From assembly GCA_016937855.1 (NCBI GenBank), contig JAFGVU010000092.1:1-58308 (forward strand): a DNA stretch of 58,308 bases. Direction: 5' to 3'. Below are positions 1 through 7,278 of this stretch, piece by piece. The stretch is from Bacteroidales bacterium (lineage in GTDB: Bacteria > Bacteroidota > Bacteroidia > Bacteroidales > ML635J-15). Within the stretch, counting starts at the first letter, position 1. Each line of letters starts with the position of its first letter. The notes below the pieces were generated by a model. The model worked only from the letters and a program-made list of their open reading frames with translations, was not told the origin of the DNA and searched no databases. The position numbers and the translations under genes were made by a program.

Positions 1-4
1 TAGA

Positions 5-129
5 ATTTCGTCGTGAGGCTGGTAATCCCACAGAAATCAGGTGTTTCACGAAATAAGCGTACTAACCAGTACGGTTATTGAGAGAAACACAATGTAATGT
101 CTGATTTCAAAGGGATTTACAGACGGAAT
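5..129. other. Large nested imperfect hairpin (structured RNA or inverted-repeat element)
   Basis: Reading inward, 5-12 pairs with 122-129 (one G-U), 22-29 with 112-120 (one bulged base), 33-40 with 101-108 (8/8), 41-47 with 84-90 (7/7) and 52-63 with 68-79 (11/12). The tip is a four-base AACC loop. Together this is roughly 40 base pairs in 125 nt, far more than expected by chance. It lies just past the stop of the leftward DUF4105 gene, with no T-tract, so it is not a plain intrinsic terminator. It could be a small RNA, a processed 3' end or a miniature inverted-repeat element. The window edge hides what lies to the left. Confidence 0.55.
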
Positions 130-147
130 AGATTTTCTAATGCATAA

Positions 148-1299
148 TCAGGGTTTTATAGCTTTCTTAATAATCTCTAAATCCAACAAGCTTACAACCA
201 AAAGCATTATCATCCACGGGATAAAAGTAAATGATAGTTGTTGTGGTAATATTGTCTGTAAGGCAATAAATAGAACAATTATCAGGATGTATGCTAGTTT
301 TAGATAGTCGTTAAACTTACGCTTTCTGAAAAGTATTAGAACAATCGCCGGCAAAGTCCATAAAGTGTTAAGATTGCTGCCTATTGCCGGATGAAGAGAG
401 TATAAATCCATAAATAATAGTAGTAATCCCAAAAGTGTAAATATTATCGAAACAAAGTACAACAACGGTTTTCTGGTTTTAGGGATAAAACTTAAGCCAA
501 TCAACAATAAAACTATAAGCCACGGACTTAAATACGAAAAATTAAATCCTTTCTCTGTTTTTGGTGATGCATCCAAGAGAATTACACTTTTTTGTTCATA
601 CTCCGACCCGTCAAGAAAATCGTAAATGTAAACAGGCAAAAACATATAATCCGATGGAGTAGCAAGTTTGTCTGTTTCCATTCCCATAGCGATGTTAATA
701 CCAAATTCAATCCAATAGTTTTTCGAAACAAAGGGTTTTAAAAGTTGACGAAATGTTTTGCCCTTAAAACCCGACTCGTCGAAGTCGATTCGTTTATTTG
801 TTGCATCCTCGATAATATCTCTGATTTTAGTCGCACAATTGTTTTTTAAAAAATCGTAACGATAGTATCTGGCAGAGGTAGTGTAACATGTTTCAAGCAA
901 TGTAACCATATTAACTTTTTCCTCGTAAGTGAGATTTAAAACCTGTTCGTGTATTGTGCGTTTTGTCTCTGACGAAAAATAGACAAAATAATCAAAATCG
1001 TCAATAGAAAGACAATAGTCTAAATCGCCCCGAATAAACTTTATGTAAAAATTAGGAGTGTTAAAATCAAACGTACCATAGTTATAAACCTGATCGATAT
1101 TTAGCGAATCGTCTTTTATTCTTATTGCGGTATGACCAAAATATGCATACATTTCATCTCCTGCATCCTGCGTTAATAGTGATATTTGAGCATCACGAGA
1201 TAATGCAACTGCATTAAAAGACATCAATAAAAAAAGAATCGGCAGAAAAAAACTACTTATTCTTTGTTTTAAGTTAGTATTGTATTGGTATAATCTCAT
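148..1299 (-). CDS. DUF4105 family membrane protein
   Basis: 383 residues. A signal-like hydrophobic segment covers about residues 15-33. The following periplasmic domain has features typical of DUF4105 (Lnb N-terminal-like) proteins: an AYFGHTAIRI stretch near residue 52, then YNYGTFDF, and a conserved NNCATKIRDI motif near residue 153. The C-terminal third carries four or five hydrophobic segments (about residues 255-380). The family is common in Bacteroidota envelopes and its biochemical role is unsettled. The gene starts 18 nt after the murF-alr stop on the same strand, so it is probably the last gene of the tdk/murF-alr transcript. The family call is fairly secure; no function is claimed. 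Confidence 0.8.
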   Translation of the reverse strand: MRLYQYNTNLKQRISSFFLPILFLLMSFNAVALSRDAQISLLTQDAGDEMYAYFGHTAIRIKDDSLNIDQVYNYGTFDFNTPNFYIKFIRGDLDYCLSIDDFDYFVYFSSETKRTIHEQVLNLTYEEKVNMVTLLETCYTTSARYYRYDFLKNNCATKIRDIIEDATNKRIDFDESGFKGKTFRQLLKPFVSKNYWIEFGINIAMGMETDKLATPSDYMFLPVYIYDFLDGSEYEQKSVILLDASPKTEKGFNFSYLSPWLIVLLLIGLSFIPKTRKPLLYFVSIIFTLLGLLLLFMDLYSLHPAIGSNLNTLWTLPAIVLILFRKRKFNDYLKLAYILIIVLFIALQTILPQQLSFTFIPWMIMLLVVSLLDLEIIKKAIKP

Positions 1300-1317
1300 T
1301 TTAGTGCTTAATTTTTA

Positions 1318-3765
1318 TTATTCTTCGACATATATTCGTTTTACTCTTTCCGATATCCCGGTAATTACTTCGTAAGGAATTGTATTTAAAACTTTTGACA
1401 TTTGTGTTATACTGTTTTGCGGACCAAAAATAATAACTTCGTCGCCGGTTTTTGTGTCAATTCCCGTAATGTCAACCATACACATGTCCATGCAAATATC
1501 GCCAATTGTAGCAGCTTTTTGTCCATTGATAATAAAGTGCCAATTTCCATTTCCAAGTCGTCTGTCAATGCCATCAGCATAGCCAACAGGAATGGTTGCT
1601 GTTCTGGTATCTTTAGTTGGTTTTCCCGATCGGTTGTAGCTCACACTCTCACCTGCTTTTACTTCGTGTGTTTGGGATATTATTGATTTAAAAACCGAAA
1701 CTTGTTCTAATTTATCGGTAACAGAATCCATTAAACCATAAAGACCTATACCGAGTCGAACCATCTCAAATTGGTAATTTGTAAATCGTAAAATTCCTGC
1801 TGAGTTTAAAATATGACGCAGTACTTGTTGATTTGTAAGTGATGAAATCTTGTCGGAAATTTTGATAAATATTTTAATTTGATTTTGTGTAAAATCATCA
1901 AATTTGCTACTATCAGCTCCAACAAGATGTGAGAAAACACTTGCAATTTTAATATTTGGTGTGGCGTTTAATAATTGGCAAAATTCATCAACTTCTTGCT
2001 CGCTTATTCCAAGGCGGTTCATTCCTGTGTTTATTTTTATATGTACAGAAAAGTTTTGTTTTTGAAAAGCCTTAATTTCTTTGACCAAATCTTGCAGTAA
2101 TTCGTAGCTGTATATCTCGGGTTCGAGATTGTAATCGATCATTGTTTTAAAATCCTTGGCTGATGGATTCATTACCATTATTGGTGTAATAATTCCTGAT
2201 TTTCTTAATTCGACACCTTCGTCGGTATAGGCAACAGCCAGATAATCGATACGGTTATGCTGTAAAAAAGTGGCAACTTCGCGATATCCGCTTCCGTACG
2301 AGAATGCTTTTACCATTGCCATTATTTTTGTCTGTGGCTTGATCTGCGAACGAAAAAATAGCAGGTTGTCGCGCATTAGGTTCATGTTTGTCTCTATGTA
2401 CGACTCGTGCGATTTTGCCTGCAATCGTTTCGATATTTCCTCAAATCGAAAGTTGCGGGCTCCTTTTAACAAAATTGCTGCATTACTGTAGTCCGAAAGT
2501 ATCAGTTCATTTAAAAAAGCATCTGTGTCTTGATAAAAAATCGAGTTTTTAGCAAAACCATCTTTTTGTTTCGATAAGTTTTCTCCAATTCCAATAAGTT
2601 GATCGATATTTTTTTCTGAAATCAGCTTATTAACACTTTTGTAGAAAATGTTTTCTTTTTCTGAGTTTTGGAGAATATCCGACATTATCAGAATGGACTT
2701 TTTGTTCGCTTTTTTTTGATTGAGATAATCTAGAGCAATTTCCAATGAGTTGATATCACTATTATAACTGTCGTTTATGAGTATGCTGTTGTTTATAGCA
2801 TCGAGAGTTTGAAGCCTCATTTGAACTCCCGGCAAGCTTGTAAAACGTGATATTATGTCTTTGTCGGGTTTGGGAAAGAAAACAGTTATCAGGGCAAAAC
2901 AGCTTATAGCATTTTCGATAGATCCTTCATCAGTAAATGGTATTTTTAGCTCATGTAATTGATTATTATATGCTATTTTTATTTCTGAAAATGTATTGTG
3001 TTTTATTATTTTATCGACAAAAATTGTAGCATCTTTTTCCCTATGCGACAATAAAATTGTTTTTGTGTCTTTGTTTGTTTTGAATTTTTCGAAATCGGAG
3101 TTGCAAATTATTGTTTCACAATCTTTAAAAAGGGCGAATTTTTCGCTTATTTTTTGTTCGATTGATGAAAATTGTGACTGATGAGCTTCTCCTATATTTG
3201 TAAATAGTCCAATGTTTGGTTTTATAACAGCTTCTAATTTTTGCATTTCACCAATTTCGGATATTCCGGCTTCGATTATAGCTAATTCAGTCGAACTGTT
3301 TATCAGCCACAACGATAAAGGTACTCCAATTTGAGAGTTGTAACTTTTTGGACTTCTGGTAATGTTAAAATATGGTGATAAAATGTGAAACAGCCATTCT
3401 TTGACAATAGTTTTGCCATTGCTGCCAGAAATTGCAATAATTGGGATGTCGAATTTTCTGCGTTTTATATTTGCAAGCTTTTGTAAAGCATCCACAGAAT
3501 TTTCGACTTTCAAAAATGAAGCGTCCGGATATACTTGAGTGTTTATGTCTTTACTGATAATAAAAGATCTTAAGCCTTTTTTGTAAAGCTCCGGTATAAA
3601 TAAGTGTCCATCGTGTTGTTTTCCATCCAGAGCAATAAATAAACTATCGTGAAATTTGACAATTTTACGGCTGTCGGTAAGTAATTTGTCGAATTCATTA
3701 TCGGGATTTCCTAAAAAAAATCCGTTTAATTGGTCGGCAATATCAGATAATTTGAATTTTAGCAT
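1318..3765 (-). CDS. Bifunctional UDP-MurNAc-tripeptide:D-Ala-D-Ala ligase / alanine racemase (MurF-Alr fusion)
   Basis: 815 residues in two enzymes. The N-terminal part (about 1-450) is a Mur ligase: ATP loop GSNGKT at 114-119, NIGEAH near 191 and NDSYNS near 331. It adds D-Ala-D-Ala to the UDP-MurNAc-tripeptide. The C-terminal part (about 455-815) is a fold-III alanine racemase with the PLP lysine in VKAFSYG (K486), the catalytic tyrosine in VSYN, and GYADG near the end. It makes the D-Ala consumed upstream of MurF. This fusion is a known Bacteroidota arrangement. The gene lies 15 nt after tdk and 18 nt before the DUF4105 gene. A second free-standing racemase is encoded at 26346-27497. Confidence 0.96.
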   Translation of the reverse strand: MLKFKLSDIADQLNGFFLGNPDNEFDKLLTDSRKIVKFHDSLFIALDGKQHDGHLFIPELYKKGLRSFIISKDINTQVYPDASFLKVENSVDALQKLANIKRRKFDIPIIAISGSNGKTIVKEWLFHILSPYFNITRSPKSYNSQIGVPLSLWLINSSTELAIIEAGISEIGEMQKLEAVIKPNIGLFTNIGEAHQSQFSSIEQKISEKFALFKDCETIICNSDFEKFKTNKDTKTILLSHREKDATIFVDKIIKHNTFSEIKIAYNNQLHELKIPFTDEGSIENAISCFALITVFFPKPDKDIISRFTSLPGVQMRLQTLDAINNSILINDSYNSDINSLEIALDYLNQKKANKKSILIMSDILQNSEKENIFYKSVNKLISEKNIDQLIGIGENLSKQKDGFAKNSIFYQDTDAFLNELILSDYSNAAILLKGARNFRFEEISKRLQAKSHESYIETNMNLMRDNLLFFRSQIKPQTKIMAMVKAFSYGSGYREVATFLQHNRIDYLAVAYTDEGVELRKSGIITPIMVMNPSAKDFKTMIDYNLEPEIYSYELLQDLVKEIKAFQKQNFSVHIKINTGMNRLGISEQEVDEFCQLLNATPNIKIASVFSHLVGADSSKFDDFTQNQIKIFIKISDKISSLTNQQVLRHILNSAGILRFTNYQFEMVRLGIGLYGLMDSVTDKLEQVSVFKSIISQTHEVKAGESVSYNRSGKPTKDTRTATIPVGYADGIDRRLGNGNWHFIINGQKAATIGDICMDMCMVDITGIDTKTGDEVIIFGPQNSITQMSKVLNTIPYEVITGISERVKRIYVEE

Positions 3766-3780
3766 ATTTAATTACTCAGA

Positions 3781-4365
3781 CTATTTGTCCTGTTTTGTTT
3801 CTTCATTGTAGCATCGGCGACAAAGAGGTTCGTAGATGTCTTTTTCGCCCAACACTACAATGCTTTCGCCCGCCGATTTTCTATGACTGTATTGTGCTAA
3901 TTCACCACAGTGCATACAAACTGCATGAACTTTTGTAACATATTCGGCAACAGCAAAAAGTGCAGGCATTGGTCCAAAAGGACGACCGGCAAAATCCATA
4001 TCAAGACCGGCAACAATTACTCTGATTCCCTGATTAGCGAGTTGTACGCAAACTTCGACAATCCCGTTGTCAAAAAACTGTGCTTCGTCAACTCCAACAA
4101 CATCAACATCGCCTACCATTAGTAGAATATTGGCAGCAGAAGGTACAGGAGTAGAGCGTATCGAATTTGCATTGTGCGAAACAACCTCTTCTTCGCTGTA
4201 GCGTACATCAATTGTCGGCTTAAATATTTCGACGTTTTGCTTTGCAAATTCGGCTCGTCGCAACCTGCGAATCAGCTCTTCGGTTTTCCCCGAAAACATC
4301 GAACCGGCAATTACTTCTATCCAGCCTTTTTTTGGTTCACCTTTTCTCGATTGTTCAAGAAACAT
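3781..4365 (-). CDS. tdk: Thymidine kinase
   Basis: 194 residues, normal for type II thymidine kinase, which phosphorylates thymidine for dTTP salvage. The Walker A loop is GSMFSGKT near residue 22. The catalytic acid is in GVDEAQFFD near residue 91, the lasso/substrate region is [17 protein letters not shown], and the structural zinc ligands are CMHC and CRRC. It is the first gene of the leftward tdk/murF-alr/DUF4105 group. Its start faces the rightward gene at 4428 with only 62 nt between, and that gap holds facing promoter-like boxes. Confidence 0.95.
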   Translation of the reverse strand: MFLEQSRKGEPKKGWIEVIAGSMFSGKTEELIRRLRRAEFAKQNVEIFKPTIDVRYSEEEVVSHNANSIRSTPVPSAANILLMVGDVDVVGVDEAQFFDNGIVEVCVQLANQGIRVIVAGLDMDFAGRPFGPMPALFAVAEYVTKVHAVCMHCGELAQYSHRKSAGESIVVLGEKDIYEPLCRRCYNEETKQDK

Positions 4366-4381
4366 TTTTCAATTTTTTTTC

Positions 4382-4413
4382 TAATTTTGTAAAAAATATT
4401 TATCACAAATTTA
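4382..4413. promoter_or_regulatory. Facing divergent promoter boxes
   Basis: TAATTTTG at 4382-4389 fits the Bacteroidota -7 consensus TAnnTTTG for the rightward gene at 4428. CAAATTTA at 4406-4413 reads TAAATTTG on the minus strand and fits the same consensus for tdk at 4365. The boxes lie within 32 bp, so the two polymerases would compete for the same DNA. I found no convincing -33 box for either. Confidence 0.45.
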
Positions 4414-4427
4414 GAAAATTATTCTGC

Positions 4428-5186
4428 ATGGAAAACTTATTGACAGTAAAAGAAAAAATAAAAATTCTTAACAACATTGTGCAAAAGATCGAAAGAGATG
4501 GTTTTAGTCGCATAGAGAAAGATATTATTTTGCAGGAATTACGCGACATTTACCTGCTTGTTGACAATCTACAGAATCAGCCGGTAGTTGCAACAGAAAC
4601 TGTTAATAAAATGCCGGAAAATCCTATTTTGACCGAAAAGCCACAAGTGCAAATTCAAATCGAAGAAAAGCCCGAAACTGTTGTCGAGTTTGTTGATGAA
4701 GAACCAATTGAAGAAAAAGCACAAGAGCCTGTTTTAGTTGCTGAAACAGTAATAGAAAAACCCGAAGTAACACAAGATAAGCCTGTAGAAAAACCTCAGG
4801 AGCGCAAACCAGCACCTCAACAGCAAAACCTTTTTGCAACAAATAATAGCAATGGAGTTAAAACTATTGGCGAACAATTAGGCCAGAATAAAACATCGTT
4901 GAACGAGAGATTGTCATCAACAAACTCACCAAATGATGTGGCAAGTAAAATTGGACAAAAACCAATTAACGACATCAAAGCTGCAATTGGAATTGGTGAT
5001 AGATTCCTTTATATTCGGGAGTTGTTTAATGGAAATAACGATGATTTTGAGCAAACTATACAGCATTTAAACTCATTGACTAATTTTAACCAAGCGCAGG
5101 AATATCTCGACAAAAATTATTCATGGGATAGTAATCAGGAAACTGTAGCTAATTTTATTAATGTTGTTAAAAGACGCTATTTGTAA
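4428..5186 (+). CDS. Conserved hypothetical protein, Bacteroidota-type
   Basis: 252 residues from the ATG at 4428. An in-frame extension upstream would run back into tdk and is not protein-like. Residues 1-55 look helical. A Glu/Val/Pro-rich low-complexity linker covers about 60-135. The C-terminal 75 residues form a compact domain (IGIGDRFLYIRELFNG, then a YLDKNYSW stretch and a terminal VVKRRYL) that I recognise as recurring in Bacteroidota hypothetical proteins. No signal peptide is seen, so it is probably cytoplasmic. Its TAA shares a base with the ATG of the next gene, which implies translational coupling to the M28 peptidase. Function unknown. Confidence 0.8.
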   Translation: MENLLTVKEKIKILNNIVQKIERDGFSRIEKDIILQELRDIYLLVDNLQNQPVVATETVNKMPENPILTEKPQVQIQIEEKPETVVEFVDEEPIEEKAQEPVLVAETVIEKPEVTQDKPVEKPQERKPAPQQQNLFATNNSNGVKTIGEQLGQNKTSLNERLSSTNSPNDVASKIGQKPINDIKAAIGIGDRFLYIRELFNGNNDDFEQTIQHLNSLTNFNQAQEYLDKNYSWDSNQETVANFINVVKRRYL

Positions 5187-6469
5187 TGAAGATTTTTTTA
5201 AAAATAGTAATAATTTTTAACGTTCTTGTTGGTTTTTGTTTTGTTACAAATGCTCAAGATAAAGAGAAAACACTTAGTCGGATAGAGGTTTTAACATCTC
5301 CGGAGTATCATGGACGCGGTTATGTAAAGGATGGAAGTGGAAAAGCGGCAGATTATCTTGCAGATCAAATGGAAGAGATAGGTTTAAACCATTTTGGTGA
5401 TGATTATTTTCAGACTTTTACTTTTGATGTAAATTCTTTTCCTGGTAAGCTTAGTGTGAAACTTGATAATAATAAGCTTGAACCGGGTGTCGATTATTTG
5501 ATAGGCCCTGCAACACCTGATGTAAATGAAACTTTTGAGTTGTTCTTGCCGGATTCTGTTTTGTTAAATGATACAAGTGAATTTAAAAAACTGGTTAATC
5601 GCACTGACTTTTCGAATAAAATGTTGGTTGTCGATTATGCCCAAACTCAAAATGTTGAGATTAAAAAGTTCTATATCGCTGTGATGATGAGAAATGAGAC
5701 TTTTGGAGGTGTAGTAGAACTAATTCCTGACGAGTTGATGTGGGCAGTCAGAACTTTTCAGCAGGATTATCCGGTTGTTAAAATTAAACGCGAATCATAC
5801 ATTAGAGATGCAAAGGAATTGAGTTTAAAAGTAAAAGCTGATTTTATTGAAAATTTTGAAGCCAAAAATGTAATCGGATACATTGAAGGCGAGAAAAAAG
5901 ACGAATTCTTTGTTTTTTCTGCACATTATGATCATCTGGGTCGTATGGGTAAAAAAGTTTACATTCCGGGAGCACAAGATAATGCTAGTGGCACTGCCAT
6001 GGTTTTGGATATTGCCGAGTATTATAAAAAAAATAAACCGGAGTACTCCATTGTATTTATGCTTTTTGCTGCTGAGGAGGCAGGACTGCTTGGTTCTGTT
6101 CATTATGTATTAAATCCCATGTTTGATTTGAGAAAAGTAAAAATGGTTGTTAATTTAGATCTTGTGGGTACCGGCGATGATGGTATTACAATTGTTAACG
6201 GAGCTAATCCTGATTATTCTGATATTTGGCAAAAGTTTGAAAAGATAAATATTGAAAAGGAATATTTTACAACTTTAAAGGCTAGAGGTGAGGCATCAAA
6301 TAGTGATCATTATCCATTTCATGCTGTCGGAATTCCAGCTGTTTTTATCTACACAATGGGAGGACAAACTTATTATCATAATCCAAAAGATAAGCCCGAA
6401 ACTTTAACTTTTACCGGTTATAATGCTCTTTTTAACCTTCTTTTAAATTTTGTTGATGATTATGAGTAA
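5186..6469 (+). CDS. M28 family metallopeptidase, exported
   Basis: 427 residues with a signal peptide (about 1-23, hydrophobic then TNAQ). The C-terminal half is the di-zinc aminopeptidase fold. Candidate metal ligands are in SAHYDHLG, GAQDNASG, AAEEAGLLGS, NLDLVG and the terminal YYHNPKDKPE. The last sits in the position of the family's final histidine. The enzyme probably trims amino acids from peptides in the periplasm or at the surface. Its ATG overlaps the previous stop by 1 nt and its end overlaps rsmI by 8 nt, so the three genes form a tight operon. Substrate is not predictable from sequence. Confidence 0.9.
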   Translation: MKIFLKIVIIFNVLVGFCFVTNAQDKEKTLSRIEVLTSPEYHGRGYVKDGSGKAADYLADQMEEIGLNHFGDDYFQTFTFDVNSFPGKLSVKLDNNKLEPGVDYLIGPATPDVNETFELFLPDSVLLNDTSEFKKLVNRTDFSNKMLVVDYAQTQNVEIKKFYIAVMMRNETFGGVVELIPDELMWAVRTFQQDYPVVKIKRESYIRDAKELSLKVKADFIENFEAKNVIGYIEGEKKDEFFVFSAHYDHLGRMGKKVYIPGAQDNASGTAMVLDIAEYYKKNKPEYSIVFMLFAAEEAGLLGSVHYVLNPMFDLRKVKMVVNLDLVGTGDDGITIVNGANPDYSDIWQKFEKINIEKEYFTTLKARGEASNSDHYPFHAVGIPAVFIYTMGGQTYYHNPKDKPETLTFTGYNALFNLLLNFVDDYE

Positions 6470-7154
6470 ACTATATCTTGTGCCAACACCTATAGGTAAT
6501 CTCGAAGATATTACTTTAAGAGCTATCCGAATTTTAAAAGAGGTTGATTATGTTTTAGCGGAAGATACACGGACATCTGGTTTTTTGCTAAAACATTTTG
6601 ATATTGATACTAAAATGTATTCTCATCATAAGTTTAACGAGCATAAATCTGTTGAGCATATAGCCGATAAAATTCTCGGAGGAGAATCTTATGCATTAAT
6701 ATCTGATGCAGGAACACCATCAATTTCAGACCCTGGTTTTTTATTGGTTAAGACTTGTGTCGAAAAAGGAGTTAACGTTGAATGTTTGCCGGGAGCAACA
6801 GCTTTTGTGCCGGCTCTGGCTGTTTCCGGATTGCCTTCCGATAGATTTTGTTTCGAAGGGTTTCTACCGCAAAAAAAAGGTCGCAATAAAAAAGTTCAAG
6901 CTTTAGTTGATGAAGAAAGAACTATGATTTTTTATGAATCTCCTTTTCGATTGCTTAAAGCCATAGAGCTGTTTATAGAGTTTTTCGGAGAGGACAGACA
7001 GGCATCCGTATCTCGTGAGATTTCAAAAATTCATGAGGAAAATGTACAGGGAACGCTAAAAGAACTGCATAATCACTTTAGCTCAAAAACAATAAAAGGC
7101 GAAATCGTAATTGTTGTTGGCGGCAAAAGTTGTGTCAAAACTTATGATGTATAA
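6462..7154 (+). CDS. rsmI: 16S rRNA 2'-O-ribose C1402 methyltransferase
   Basis: 230 residues from ATG 6462 (MSKLYLVPTPIGNLEDITLR). The in-frame TTG at 6450 is an unlikely start. The family's N-terminal TPIGNLEDIT and AEDTRTS motifs are present, as are the SAM-binding SDAGTPSISDPG and GATAFVPALAVSGLPSDRF. RsmI methylates the ribose of C1402 in the ribosomal decoding centre. The protein is shorter than the E. coli form (about 286 residues) because it lacks the C-terminal extension, as is usual in this phylum. It overlaps the M28 gene and converges on uvrA, with a 124-nt gap that has no obvious terminator. Confidence 0.93.
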   Translation: MSKLYLVPTPIGNLEDITLRAIRILKEVDYVLAEDTRTSGFLLKHFDIDTKMYSHHKFNEHKSVEHIADKILGGESYALISDAGTPSISDPGFLLVKTCVEKGVNVECLPGATAFVPALAVSGLPSDRFCFEGFLPQKKGRNKKVQALVDEERTMIFYESPFRLLKAIELFIEFFGEDRQASVSREISKIHEENVQGTLKELHNHFSSKTIKGEIVIVVGGKSCVKTYDV

Positions 7155-7278
7155 TTTGACTAAAACTTTTTAATTTACATTAAAACCCGCATTATGTGCT
7201 TCGACAAAATTCTACAAAACAATCTAATAGAAGAATCCTAAAACAAACAAAAAACCTAAACACCAAAGATTACTTTAC

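Noticed and set aside
5-129. Retron msr-msd or group II intron fragment
   Set aside because: No reverse transcriptase is in the window and no domain V signature is visible, though the window edge limits this.
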